The notes: generated by a model from the letters alone, not told the origin. 64,000 nt of DNA from Tribonema minus (GCA_017506865.1 JAFCMP010000030.1:186001-250000); one strand, 5' to 3'. Shown: positions 22,651-34,499, counted from the first letter of the stretch. Numbers and translations: made by a program.

Positions 22651-24490
22651 AGCAGCAGGTGTCGCTGCAGCATGCAGCGTACTATGTACTACCAGTAGTA
22701 AAAAAATCAATATTTTCAAATGCATTGAGTTGCGAAAAAACAAGACCTGAAGTGGGAAAACGGGGCCCAGTGTGTCAAACCAGTTCGGCAAAGTCTGGTT
22801 GAACTTTGCCAGCGCTCGCTGACTTGCAACATGATGTAAGTAACAGTTGAGGTTATTAGGTGAAGGGGGACCAGTGTTAAAGTTGGTGGGGATTTCATGG
22901 TGAGCACTGAGCCTTTTTGAAACTTCAGTTTGGAGTTGAACTTCTGTACTTCGCCAAAGTTCACAGTTGAGGTTAATGTTTCAACTTTGCTACGCGTACG
23001 ACGCCGGCAAGCATTGTAATTGGTTGCAGCAGTAGATTGCGTCAACGCGCATTCACCAGAGATCATCGTATTACCTCCGGTGGCCACCACTCAGAGGCTC
23101 CTGTGTGGATCCAGGTTATAGAGGTACGGTAGACGGCGTGACACCAGTGCAAGCGCCGGTGGAGCAGATGGTGCAGGTTCAGGTGTCTGCGATACATCAT
23201 GGCATGACATGCATTGCCAGCACACAGCTCATTATGGGCACCTTTGCCAAGCCAGCGCTACTGCAACAATTGTTAACTTGTTCAAGTTGAATGCTCCGGG
23301 GCCCTAAGGAGGCTCAACCTGTCACATGGCACAATGCTCGGTAAAGCGATCCCACTACGCAGTGTACAGGCCAGCGACATGATGCAGCACGAGTACTCAG
23401 TACTTTGGTACACCAAGCGCCTGCGCGCTGTATGTCTACTGCAGCGCCGGAGGCATCATGGCTGAAGGTCTTTGCCGCTACATCAACATCGCGATCGCCG
23501 TTGACCACGAGCAGCGCGCACTGGACATCTATAGCGCAAATCATTCTGGCACGCAAACCGTAGGGCTGCGGCGTAACATGATGGCGCTGCCGGAGATGCA
23601 GTGCCAGCTCACCGTGACTTCGGCGCCTGCAGCCTGCAGGTGCAGGTGCTCTTTGGCGGGCCACCAATCATTATGGCATGGCATGCGTCCGCTACCCGCA
23701 TAAGGGCACGCAGCAGACTGCATACGCTTGGCATCCAACACCTATACTACATGCTGGCAGTTGCCATGGGCGCGGATTGCTGCCGCCTGCTGCTGCTGCT
23801 GGAGAACGTTCCCGGCTTGCAGAGCGCGCGTTCTTACGCTGCGCTCGCCACGGCAAATTCACGCTACAGGAGGCGCTGTATGTGTGCAACAACTACGCGC
23901 ACCTTGCACAAATGCGCCACCGCGTGTTCTATGCACATGTGCTAGCGCGGCCTGGCAGCGACCAGCACGACGCAGCGCGCATGCGCGCGTCCTCAGGCTG
24001 GCGCACTGCGCGCATGCGACTGCTGGCCTTGAAGTTCGCTTACACTGGCGTCACATGTCAGTGCGCGAATTCACCGACGGTCACCAGTGACATGCCCGAC
24101 AGCAGTGGGTAGCAGCGCCCGTGCTTCAAAACAGCCGGCTGTAACCGCGCGCCTTTCTAAGCACGTCCGACAGAGTCTACAACGTATGCCTGAATCCGAT
24201 TCAGAATCAGCGCCGACTGCGCGCGGCAGCACCTACAGCCGCGACCCTAGTTAAGCTTAAGCCATCCGTTGTACTGTGACAGTGCACTATGCGTCCGAAG
24301 GTCTCCACTCAGGACGTGGCCTACTCGGAGTTTGCATGTGCTGAGCATCTACCATGGTCAGCACTCAGTCTGCGCGAAATTCACAGCTTTCCGGCCACGT
24401 ACAAACTTAAGTGGGACGCGCCGGAGGCTGGCGACGTCACTACATATGCCAAGTACCTTGGCAATGCAGTGGCGCCGCGCATGGCAGACT
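22502..24490 (+). repeat. Direct duplication, copy 2 (methyltransferase unit)
   Basis: Second copy of 17,258-19,235 in the same orientation, with the same change from minus-strand module sequence to plus-strand methyltransferase sequence. It extends a little further at its right end than copy 1. Confidence 0.85.
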
Positions 24491-24530
24491 TAGTTGGCAA
24501 TATCTTGCAGCAGAGCGGCGTCTTCCATGG
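23429..24530 (+). pseudogene. Decayed C5 cytosine DNA methyltransferase, copy 2
   Basis: Same family and motif order as copy 1: a motif I region followed by AIAVDHEQRALDIY, the LFGGPP of motif IV, LLLLENVPG of motif VI, QMRHRVFYAHV of motif VIII, then SLREIHSFPATY and YAKYLGNAVAPRM of motifs IX and X. It runs on to ADLVGNILQQSG, a tail shared with the retroelement copy at 29.7-30.05 kb. It is broken in several places and treated as a fossil. The motif X region of this copy is the clearest evidence for the family. Confidence 0.78.
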
Positions 24531-25569
24531 TGCTGAGGCACAAGGGGCGCCGCCCCTGCCACCCAGATGTCGTCGAATGCTGTATCACTCTTTTTCAAGT
24601 TGCTCGTCAGTAACAATATTTTGACCCCCGTTTGGCGCCGAGTACAGTGGAGTAGTTACGTGGTCCCTTGGTAGCGCCCATGTCTCGAGCACAATAAATG
24701 TGATCAAGGATCCTCAATGAGGAAACAACTAGCTGAGGAAACAACTAGCTTCCGTACTACACTTCAGCAAGTGCAGAAAACAATGCAGGGGAGACACCCA
24801 CACACAACATAGGTGACCGAACTGTGCCATGTATATTATGGGGCTGCTGCTCTTGCCTGAGCCATACAACCAACAAAACGAACTTCAGTTCGGTTGAACA
24901 ATCTGGCAACTGCCACAACTGTAGCAGTCACAGGTGACACTCCAACATCCAGTGTCACCACGTCACCCCCCTAGACTGCAAGGTGGACCAGCTACACATA
25001 TGCAACATGACTCTCAAGCCGATGCTACACATTGCAATGACCCCTGTGCACACTGTGGCACGCGGTCAATATGCAAAGGCATGCCGCACAAGACGCCTCT
25101 CACACGCTGGGTGCTCTACCAAGCACATGACCGAGTGACTACACATGCAATCATTTCGGCTGGGCTTGTGTGCCAACTGCTAACAAGAAGAACCATTCAA
25201 TGCATCTGGGCGCGTGTTGTACAAGCTAGGGTCCAGTACCAGGGTCTGACACACTTTCAACTATGAGCTATCTGTGTACGCCTTGTCTTCCCCTTTCAAG
25301 TTGAGAGTACGCCCGTGAGCTCGCCCTCACAACAAGTAAGGTGCTCTTCGCCGCTTGGCTCCGTAAACTTGAAAACAGTCATATAATGCTACAGTCCGCT
25401 AATAGCTGTGTTCTGCAACACCAATGTCGCAGGTGGCTGGAGTACAGCCTCCGCCAGGGGCGCAAGTTCATACGAACCCGCACCGCATTGGGTCAGAACG
25501 CCGCCAACGCCCCTGCCTTGATGGCATGTCACAGCTGACATTTGACGCTGACAGTTGTGAGCAGCAACG
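24531..25569. other. Spacer between methyltransferase unit and retroelement
   Basis: No gene is recognised. A 16-bp direct duplication, TGAGGAAACAACTAGC, occurs twice in tandem at 24,718-24,749. I searched by eye for long terminal repeats of the neighbouring retroelement here and near 30.06 kb and saw none. Confidence 0.45.
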
Positions 25570-27399
25570 TCGTCAGTAGTGAGTGAACCAGACAAATGCC
25601 CATTCCAGTGCTTCGCCAGGAGGTAGCGAGAAGCCTGCAGGCAATGCCTCCGGCTGCTGACGCATGTCGCTAGCGTCGCAACACTTCTTGGTGAGGCGCA
25701 TTGGTATGCGCGTAGGCCGTCCGTTGATGTCCACCAGAAGACACCCGGCCTGCACACGCTCCCCGCCGCTCTCCGCCGGGCACGCTAATATTATGCTATA
25801 GGGCCCATGCCATCTATCCAAGAGCTATTTGCTGAAGACTGTGCGCTTTGCCTTGTTGAACCCTCTTGCAACTGGTGCAGCCGTGTCAGCAGGTGCCGTA
25901 TGCGTGCGCGGCACATGGTAGTACCACACCCGTTCACCAGCGCTGAACGACAGACGTAGTCCAAATGCCTCCACCGGCGCTGCGCAATCTCGGTGTTCTC
26001 GCGGAGCACCTTGGCCCGTCGCAGCGCATGGCGTTGGTTGGCAATGGTGTTGACTGAGCGCTGACACTCAAGGATGTCGAACACTAGCTGTGACACTGGA
26101 GGATGTGTGCCAGGCTTGACCAAGGGCTGTTGAAGCTTGCCCAGCATGAGGTGTAGTGCGATGCGGGCCTCGCGACCAGTAGCCCGAAGGAAGCTTGCGC
26201 CGGTGGCACGGTCATAGGCTGTGTTGTGGGCAAAACTGAATCAGATGTGAGGCAGCCAGTCAGCCCAATTGTTCTTGGCACTCAACTAACATGGCGAGCA
26301 TCTGGGCTAGCTCCTGCATGAAACGCTCGCACTTGCCATTGCACTCAGGGTGGTATGCGGTAGTGGAAAGGTTATTGATGCCCATCTGCTTGTAGGCAGC
26401 TTGAGAAAGCTCTGCCATGAAGACACTGCTGCAGTCGCTGCAGCATGAGGAGCTTAGAAGAGGGGCCGTGACGAGTGCTGTGATGGTTAATTAAAACTTC
26501 AGCTGTGCCAGCAGCACTGTGGTCCCCAGGCTTGATGGGATAGCACCACACCCGGCCCGAAAACAGGCACATCACCACCAGTATGTACATGAAGCCGCCA
26601 GCGCTGAGGGCAGCATGTTGCAAATTGCCCCCCGGTTTAGCATCTGCGCGCTGCTCCCGCTGCCAGTCACCAGGCGTCATGACGCCCAGTTGAGGATGCT
26701 CAACGAAGCACTCCCACGCACCCGCCTCAACGTATGCCGTCTCAGCAAGTGCGGATATCTGCTCTTCTCCCCCTCCCTGAGCGCTGCTACCACCTCCGTG
26801 CAGATGTTGATGTACTCTGCTGTTGCAAGTGCCTCCAGCCGCTCCCACTCGTGGGCCTGCAGGCAGTACGCCTCGAGCAGCCGCTCGCGCTCGCTCTCCT
26901 CTGCATCTTGTGGTGTAGCAGGGACAGGATGGCGGCTTGGCCCATCGGCGTTGCCGTGTGATGCGCCCTTCTTGTAGCGGATGGTGATGTTGAAGGCGCT
27001 CCAGCGCGCGCCGTGCGCGGTGCGCTCGCAAAGGCTGTCAATGTACTGACGAGCGCGGTGGTCGGTGTAGAGGACAAACGGCGTCCCCCACAGGATGTGC
27101 TTGAACTTCTTGATGCCGAAGACGATGGCGCCGGCTTCAAGGTCGGTAGTAGACCAGTTGCGCTCATTGGATAGAGTCGCGCGAGAGATGTGAAGGCGAT
27201 TGGTTGCTCCGCGCCGTCGTTGTTGGCCTGCGAGAGCACTGCGCCAAAGCCCTCCTTGCATGCGTCTGTGGCAAGGACAAAGGGGCGCTCGCCGGTGCTA
27301 GCGCGCGCGTAGTCGGGGTACTGCATGCAAGTGTGAAGCGCCAGGGCTTCGTTGACCTCGCGGATGGCTTGTTGTTGAGCACTGCCAACTACGAAGTCC

Positions 27400-28200
27400 A
27401 CCCCCTTGGCCATCAGATGGGTGAGCGGTGCTACCAGCTTGGCCATGTTCTGAATGAATTGCCGGTAGTAGTTTGCGAGGCCAAGCCACGCACGCAGCTG
27501 AGAGATGTTGCAGGGGATGGGCATCTCAAGTAGGGCTTGAACTTTGGATGGATCTGGCCTAATGCCATCAACGCCCACAATGTGCCCCAGGAACTTGATG
27601 TGCTTACACCCTATGTGCAGCTTGCTGGGGGCTAGCTTCATCCCATGATGCTCTAGGCGCTGGAAAAGGGCTTTGAGGTCGTTGAGGTGCTGAGCCGTGG
27701 GTGTGGAGTGCACAATGACGTCGTCAATGTAGGGCTGGACGCGCTCTAGGCCGGAAAGCACCATCTGCATGAGGCGTGTAAGGTGCCCTGGCGCCCCCGC
27801 CGCCCCCTGTGGGCACCGTAACCACTCGTACAAGCCGAACGACGTAACCATGGCAGTGAGGGGGATGCTTTCTGCATCTATGGCACTAGTGAAGTACCCA
27901 CTGGTGATGTCCATGGTGGTGAAGACTTTTGAGCCCCCCAAACTATTGAGAAGGTCCTCTATGTTGGAATGGGGATCTGGGGGATCTTGGTCTGGGCATT
28001 CAGCTTCTTGTAGTTCACGGTGATCGGGCGGTGCCATCAGGCTTGAGCACTGCCACCACTGGAGATGCCCACTCGAAGTCGGAAGGGCGGATGATGCCAG
28101 CAGCCAGCAGCTTGTCGATTTCGACCTTGACTAGAGCCGTCATTGCAGGAGAGTACCTATACGGACGGTCATGGTGCGGTGTGCTGCCCTCTTTGAGATC
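27400..28200 (-). pseudogene. Reverse transcriptase region of the Ty3/gypsy fossil
   Basis: Landmarks on the minus strand are HHDRPYRYSP at the start, EWASPVVAVLKPDG, then FTTMDITSGYF, YIDDVIVHS and KHIKFLGHIVG, ending in the SQLRAWLGLANYYRQFI connection typical of Ty3/gypsy polymerases. The region is broken, and it grades into RNase H towards lower coordinates. Confidence 0.9.
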
Positions 28201-29679
28201 AAAGCGGAAGGGCATTGTGGTACAATGCCCTATGTCCCACTTGTCTTTTGAGAACATTTTGCTGCTATACTGAGCGAGCAGCAGGCACAAACACGCCACC
28301 TGATCAACGTCCCATCCCTGCAGGTCAACGCGCACTGCCAGCATGTAGTCTGGCAAATGCTTGCGTGCCTCAGCCAAGGCAGCATTAAGCTTAGGGTCTT
28401 CGTGAACGTGTGACCCCAAACTTAAGCCGCCGCTGTCGGGAATGTGTACTTTTGCGCTCCCACTAGGCTCAAAGTCAACGGCCTTCTCGCACGGCCGCTG
28501 CGCCCTTTGCGATAGTCGCGTTGGCGCTGCTGCCGGCGTCACCCTCCGGCTCCGCCTCGCAGCGCCAAATGTCAGTGAGCAGGTCCAGCACAAATATGTA
28601 CTCCTCTCTCCCAGCGCGCGCCGGCGCCGCCGCAGCACCTGCCGCGTGCGCGCTGCGCCGCTGTATCGCTTGTCGCTGATGCTGCCGCTGCAGCATTCCT
28701 CCCACAAGCCCTTGCCGCATGCGCGGCGCCATCAGGCGCCGCTGCTGCTGCAGAGCGCTGCTGCACAGCTGCCGCCTGGGCGGCGCCCGCCCGCTCCACT
28801 GCGGTGGCCATACGCACTGCGACTGGTTCGGCGCCAGCATGCGCCGCTGCTGTCGCAGTGCTCCGTTGCATTGCCACTGCGTGCGCGGCGCTGGTCGGCG
28901 CCGTGGCAGAAACAGCGCCCGTAGACGCCGCTGCCGCCGCAGCACTCCATGGTACCGCTGACGCGTGCGCGGCGCCCGACGGCGCCGCCACACTAGCAGC
29001 ACGCGCCGCGACTGGCGCAGCGCCCAAGTGCGCTGCTGCCGTCGCAGCGTGCCGCTGTGCGTCAGCCGCTCGGGTGGCGCTCGCCGGCGTCACCAAAGAA
29101 GCTGCGCGCGCTGCAGCTTGCGCGGCGCCCGCAGACGCCGCTGCTGCTGCAGCACTCCGTGGTGCCGCTGGTGCGTGCACGACGGCGCGTGCCGGCACCA
29201 CCGCCACACCAGCAGCGCGCGCCGCGACTGGCGCGGCGCCCGAGGACACCGCTGCCACCGCGGTGCTTCGTCGCGCGGCTGTTGCCTGCGGGACCTCCTT
29301 ATGTGCCGCCCCTGAGGCAGCTTGGGCTGCGGCGTGCATGGTGCCAGCAGGCGAAGTTGCCGCCGCAGCGTCCCGGCGCGCGGCCGCTGGTTGCGCAGCA
29401 GCAACAGTGTCGCCAAGCACGGCACCCGAAGATGCCGCTGTCGTAGCAGAGCTCCGTAGCGCGGCCGCTGACTGCGCGGCGAGCTGCGGTGCCGCGGCAG
29501 CAGCCCGCGGCGCAGTGCGCGCGACGCCTGTATGTGCTGCCGCCGCAGCAGCGCTCGCCGGCGCCGTCGCAGCAGCGCTCGCCGGCGCTGTCGCAGCGCT
29601 CGCCGGCGCTGTCGCAGCAGCGCTCGCTGGCGCCGCCGCAGCTGCAACCGCCTCTGCTTGAGGGGCGCGCGCTCCGCGC

Positions 29680-30056
29680 GCCACACGTCTGCGCGCCTCC
29701 TGTGCAAGAGCCACTCCATACTTGCCGAAAACGTGGTGGGTGCCAGTATTGATGAGGGTTTGTACTGGATCTGGCAGCGACGATGCCACCGCCTGGTCCA
29801 CGACATCATGCAGCAGTCCGCTCTGCAGCAGGATCCCCCCAAGTAGATCCGCCATCTGCGGGCACACTGCGTTCGCCAGCATCTGTGAGTAGGCTGTAAC
29901 GTCAGGCGGCTCTGGAGCATCCCATTTGTATGAGGTGGGGAAGCTGTGAATGGCACGCAGCGCATGCCAGGGTAGGTGCTCCGCGCGCGCGTGCTCAGCC
30001 GGGTCCTGCGTAGCATCCTGCGGCCGCACCTCAATGTTCGGTTGCAGGCAGCGCAC
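29680..30056 (-). pseudogene. C5 methyltransferase C-terminal segment inside the retroelement
   Basis: Read on the minus strand, this begins near RPQDATQDPAEHARAEHLPW, continues RAIHSFPTSYKWDAPE and ends YSQMLANAVCPQMADLLGG. It is a third homologue of the motif IX-X region of the copies at 19.0-19.2 and 24.3-24.5 kb. Here it is followed in the same open frame by the alanine-rich linker that leads towards reverse transcriptase. This is the only place in the window where methyltransferase and polymerase sequence are physically joined. Confidence 0.78.
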
Positions 30057-30059
30057 ACC

Positions 30060-30330
30060 CTACCAGCAGCCACTTGGACGCGACCACCGTGCCCAGCAGC
30101 AGCGCGATGTACGCGAACCAGCCGAGCGGCGCCGCGACGAAGATGGTGATGGCGTACGGGCTGACGCCGGCGACGGCCGGCAGCGGGCACGCGCGCCGCA
30201 ACACCCACGCCGGGCAGAGCACCGCCGCCGCCACATAGAGGTACGCCGCGAGCGACATGAGCGCGTAGCGCAGCAGGTGGAAGGGGTTGTCGGAGTGCAC
30301 TGCCACGTCCTCTGCCGCGTCCTCCGCCGC
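30060..30330 (-). other. PKS terminal membrane domain (Pls-like), truncated
   Basis: The frame reads SDNPFHLLRYALMSLAAYLY, then a hydrophobic stretch around PAWVLRRACPLPAVAG, then PLGWFAYIALLLG and VVASKWLLVG. This matches the pattern seen in the C-terminal domain of Pls/Pks/PosA-like synthetases: alternating membrane segments and a KWLLVG box normally followed by more protein. Here homology stops at about 30,060 and retroelement sequence begins. Confidence 0.6.
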
Positions 30331-30889
30331 CGCTGCCGCCGCTGCCGCTGCGGGCGCTGGCGCCGCTGCCACTGCCTCTGCCGCTGCCACTGCCTCCGCG
30401 GGTGGCGTCCCTGGCCGCGGCGGCGAACACAGCGGCGGGCGGCTCTTGTGCGTGCGCGCGCTGCTGCTGCCGCCATTTGCGATGGGTTTTGCAATTGCGC
30501 CATCGGAAGACGCATGGCCGTTCTGCTAGTGCCCCCCATTTGTTACGGCGTCAATAACTGCGCCATGGCCATTGGACTCTGCAGCGGCGGGCGTGCCCGC
30601 AGTGAGCGCGGCCCTGCTGCTGGCGCCGCCATTCGCGACGCTGTTCGGCGCCGAAGCGTGGTGGTGGCCATTGCTCTGCGTGTGTGGCGCAGCATGGCCA
30701 TTTGTGTGCCCATTGTCAACATGCCCGTTCGCATGCCCATTCATGTGTCCATTCGCCGGAGCCGCCGCTGCCGCAGTCACTGCCACCTCTGCAGCAGCAG
30801 CAGCAGCAGCGCGGCCGCCGGCAATGCTGCCGCTGTCACCACCGCCGCCACTGCCGCTGCCGCCGCTGCTGCCGCCGCTGCCGCCGAGC

Positions 30890-31350
30890 CCCTCTATTGC
30901 CGCAACCATGGCGGCGGGCGTCTTGCAGTCCAGCAGCAGCGTCGCCGGCACGCGCGCCTCGCCGAGCTCCTGCTTCAGCAGCATGTGCAGCTGCACGGCG
31001 CCGAGCGATTCCATGCCGGCATCGAGCAGCGGCAGTGCGGGCGCGAGCGCGCCGCCGCCGTCGCCGCCAATGACCTGCGCCGCGAGCCTCAGAATGGTCT
31101 CCAGAACACTCTCGACGCCGCCGCCGCTGCTGCCGCTGCTGCCGGCGGCGGCGGCGGGCGCGTGCGGCGCCGCTGATGCCGCGGAGTGCGGCGTGGCGGC
31201 AGCGGCCGCGAGCGCCGCCGCGTCGCTGCCGCCGTCGCTGCCGCCGTCGCTGCCGCCGTCGCTCTTGCTGCCGCGGGTGAGGCCGCTGAGGAGCTGCGCA
31301 GTGCCGTGTATGGCGCGCGCGTACATACGCCAGTCCACATCAGCCACGAG
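30890..31350 (-). other. PKS second acyl carrier protein exon
   Basis: The acceptor is ACAG|AGGTGCTCGT near 31,350. The exon begins VLVADVDWRMYARAIHG, the end of the KR region, and continues through a Gly/Ser/Asp-rich repeat to the carrier domain with LLDAGMESLGAVQLHMLL. The serine of GMESL is the expected phosphopantetheine site. Downstream linkers are very rich in Gly, Ala and NGH repeats (about 30.53-30.75 kb). Confidence 0.75.
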
Positions 31351-31435
31351 CACCTCTGTCACAGAAGCGGGCCCCGCCGCCGCTGTCGCCGCAGCAATGA
31401 GCTGCCTGGCGAGCAGCGTGCCGGTGCTGTGCGCC

Positions 31436-31592
31436 CAGGTGTTGTCGATGCAATGCATCTCGGTACCTGTACGCAACGCATCTCGGTACCTGTACGTCGT
31501 ACAGGTACCAAGGTGCGTTGCATCGACAACACCTACGTCGTACAGGTAACGAGATGCGTTGCATCAACAAAACCTGGGCGCACAGTGCGCAG
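31436..31592. repeat. Palindromic hairpin element in PKS intron
   Basis: The core GGTACCTGTACG-T-CGTACAGGTACC is a 25-base palindrome with one central base. The outer arms GCGCCCAGGTGTTGTCGATG and the inverted CATCAACAAAACCTGGGCGC extend the inverted repeat, with internal copies of CGCATCTCGGTACCTGTACG. It lies inside the intron between the KR and ACP exons. A shorter relative is at 48.25 kb. Confidence 0.8.
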
Positions 31593-32289
31593 CGGCAGCG
31601 CGCGGATGCCCGCGATCGCCTGCGGAGCGCATGCCGCGAGGGCGCTACTGTGAGCCCAGACAAACACCAGGCACTTTAAAGCTTTGACTGTGCTTAAAGT
31701 AGAGCTCGCAGCAAGCGCCTCTATGAGCCCAGGCAGACACCAGGCACTTCATAGTATTGACTGCACTTCTTGGAGGCGAGCACGCGCACGGTGTGTGGGC
31801 AGCAGCAAGTGTTGGTGCTGTGGTAGACAGGTGCAGCCATGTGCGGGTGCGCACACAGCGCTGTCTGCAGCACCGCTCAGCTTGTGTGACCGCGGCGACA
31901 TAGCAATGCACACGTACGTTGCGCAGCGCCGCCGGCCGGGACAAGGAGCTCGCCGGGTGCAGCTTAAGCGTGTGCTCACTACTGCGCATGCGTGGTGAAG
32001 GCACTTGCAATGCCGTGCACCTCACAAGCGGGCGTCAATGTCCACTGCAAAGACCCGGCTTGACTTGCGCCAAAGCTGGTGATAAAGCACTCAAATGTGG
32101 GCCGCAAATTGGTGAAACAGCTGACCTTGTCCACTGCTCATGAGGCCCACGACTGTAGTTCATGATGCAAGCAAGTGCTGCTTTGCTAGTTGCACTACGC
32201 CTCACGAGACACATCCAAGGCACAGCGCGCTCACGCGATCGCGCACGCTGCACCGCCACTGCGCCACCCAAAACCGCATCGCCGCGTGC

Positions 32290-33000
32290 GTACCTCCGCC
32301 GCCGCCGCCGCCGCGCTGCCGCCGTCCGCCGCCGCCATCCCCGCCGCCCACTTGCCCCACTGCAGCGCCAGCGCGGGCAGGCCGCGCGCGGCGCGCGGGC
32401 GCAGCACGCCGTCCAGCGCCGCATTCGCCGCGGCGTAGGCTGCGCGCCCGCCGTCGCCGACCGCCGCCGCCACGGACGAGCACGCGACGAAGAAGTCGAG
32501 GGGCTACGCGCGCGCCGCGGCGACGGCGCCCAGCGCGCGCGCCCCGCTGGCTTTGACGGCGAGCGAGTGCGCGCGCGACGTCGGAGGCGGCGGCGGCGTC
32601 GCCGAGCGCCGCGCGCGCGACGGCGCCCGCCGCGTGCACGACGCCGCGCACCGGCGGCACAGCGCACAACGCATCGTGCTGCGCCGCGTCGAGCGCCGCC
32701 GCGACAGCGACGTCCGCGGCGACGCACACGACGGCGTCGCCGCGCGCCGCCGCCGCCGCCGCCAGCGCGGCCCACGCCGCGGCGTCGGCGGCGCGGTGGC
32801 GCCCCGTGCGCGAGATGAGCGCGAGTTGCCGCGCGCCGCCATCTGTGATGAGCGCTGTTGCAAGCTCCAGGCCCAGCGCGCCGGTGCCGCCAGTGATGAC
32901 GTAGGTCGCGTCCGCGCGCAGCGCCGCGAAGGGCGCGGCGGCGGCGATGTTCAGCGCCGCGCATGGCGGCAGCCGCGGCGCCGCGAGCGCGCCGCCGCCG
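32290..33000 (-). other. PKS ketoreductase domain
   Basis: The NADPH-binding motif appears as YVITGGTGALGLELATAL, followed by AADVAVAAALDAA and VRGVVHAAGAV. The catalytic region reads FFVACSSVAAAVGDGGRAAY with AAANAALDG, retaining the expected Ser, Tyr and Asn. GLPALALQWGKWAAGMA closes the domain before a GGAG|GTACGC donor near 32,291. The two halves are in different frames. Confidence 0.8.
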
Positions 33001-33799
33001 CGGCCGTGGCAGCGCAGCTCCGGCTCGAGCGGCGCCGCCGCGACCACAGCGGCCAGCGCGGCGGCGGCGCCGAAGACGAAGGCGGCGCCAGCGGTGCCGT
33101 TGGCGGTGACCAGCGGCGCGGCGACGTCTATGCGCGTCAAGGCGAGGTGCGGGTACTCTAGCCGCGCGCTGCGCAGCAGGCCCGCCGTCCAGCACTGCTG
33201 CTGCTCGTCGTCACCGCCGCTTTGGCGGCAGCGGCGGCAGCGTCGGCGGCGGGAAAGGCGCCGGCAGTCGCTACGTACAGGCGAGGAGCGCCGGATTGCT
33301 GCTGCTGCTGCTGCGCTGCGGCGTTCACCGCGGACAGCAGGCCTGCGATGGCGCCTTTGACAGCGCGCCCGGGGACGCAGCAGTGCGTCCGTGTTCGGCG
33401 AGCCACGCCGGCACCGCAGCCTCGGCCGCGCTGCTGCTGCGGCACGTGATGGCGGCGCCGGGGAAGCGCGACCGCAGCGCCGCCGCCGCCGCCGCCGCCT
33501 GCAGTGCGGGCTCGCTCTCGAGGCCAAGCACGAGCCATGACACCGCCGCTGCCGCTGCCGTCTTCGCTGCCGCCGACGCTGCGGCATGTTCTACTAAGGG
33601 TGCCTGCGGTACCGGCTCCCACTCCGTGGTGAAGAGGGGGCTGCCGTGGCGGCAGCTCTCCACAAAATACGCCGCCGCCACCATGACGAGGCCGCGTATT
33701 TGTGTGACGACGGTGTCGCCGCTGACCAGGTCTATGTCGCACGCGCTGGCAACGGGCGAGGACCGCAGCGCGCGCACGTGCGCCGCCGCTGCTGCCGTC

Positions 33800-34110
33800 G
33801 CGATGACGATAGACCCCGCGCGGAGCGGCGTGAGCAGCAGCGGCGGCGCGCCCGCCGCGCAACGTTCTTGGACGAGCGCTGCGGAAAGGAACGCGCTCTG
33901 GAGCAGCGCAGCGTGCAGCCCGAATGCATCCCCCGCCTCCCACTCCTTAAAGGGCGCAAGCGCTGCCGCCGAGCCGCGCGCGTTGGCGATGGTGGCGGGC
34001 GCCTTGCGACTGCTGCCGCTGCGCGCAGCGCGCACGATTCGCCGGAAGCGCGGCCCAAGCTGCGTGCCGCATGCAGCAGCGCTATTGTAGAAGTCACCCA
34101 CATCTACAGT
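33800..34110 (-). other. PKS dehydratase-like segment, catalytically atypical
   Basis: DFYNSAAACGTQLGPRFRRI resembles the second half of a PKS dehydratase. The later GLHAALLQSAFLSAAL occupies the place of HPALLDAAFQ, with Gln where the catalytic Asp is usual. I found no HxxxGxxxxP motif upstream. This may be a structural remnant. Confidence 0.5.
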
Positions 34111-34499
34111 TTTGTGCAGCGCGCGGCGGCAGCGGCTGTGAGGGCCGTGCCCCCAGTCGGCGGCGCCGCCGCCGCTGCCGCGGTGCCGCGCGCCGCCGCG
34201 GCCGCCGCCGCCGCGTCGGAGCCCACGCTCACCTGGAACGCGAACGCGTTCGTGCAGTCCGGTAGCAACAGCCTGCGCAGCGCCGCGCCCGCCTCTGCCG
34301 CCCTCGGCTCCTCGAACGACACAATTGTCAGCGCGACCGCGCCGCCGCCGCCGCCGCCGAGCACCGCCGCCGCCGCCGCGTGCGCCGCCTCCGCCAGCGC
34401 GCCCGCCCGCACAGCGTCGCCGCACTCCGCGAACAGGCGCCGCAGCCGCGGGCCGAGCGCGCAGTCGAAGGCGCGCGCGGTCCTGCGGCCGACGGGGAA

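Larger units (their letters stand above)
25570..30056 (-). mobile_element. Broken Ty3/gypsy-type retroelement with a methyltransferase segment
   Basis: On the minus strand the parts run: the end of a C5 methyltransferase domain (about 30,050-29,700), a long alanine/proline-rich linker (29.7-28.5 kb), reverse transcriptase (about 28.2-27.4 kb, with the YIDDVIVHS catalytic box), RNase H (about 27.3-26.9 kb, with LATDACKEGFGAVL and later YTDHRARQYIDSL), integrase core remnants (about 26.7-26.3 kb) and an integrase C-terminal segment with DRWHGPYSI near 25.8 kb. The order fits Ty3/gypsy. No terminal repeats were found, the left part of the methyltransferase is absent, and the coding sequence has several breaks. 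It lies against the end of the PKS gene. Fossil, probably of intermediate age, since long stretches are still open. Confidence 0.88.

Noticed and set aside
28804-29661. Long alanine-rich frame on the plus strand opposite the retroelement linker
   Set aside because: GCN-rich composition opens several frames on both strands. The minus-strand frame continues the methyltransferase segment and is the likely coding one.
30572-31549. Long plus-strand frame opposite the PKS carrier protein
   Set aside because: It is Ala/Pro/Ser-rich and is the antisense of a GC-rich coding region containing a recognisable carrier protein.
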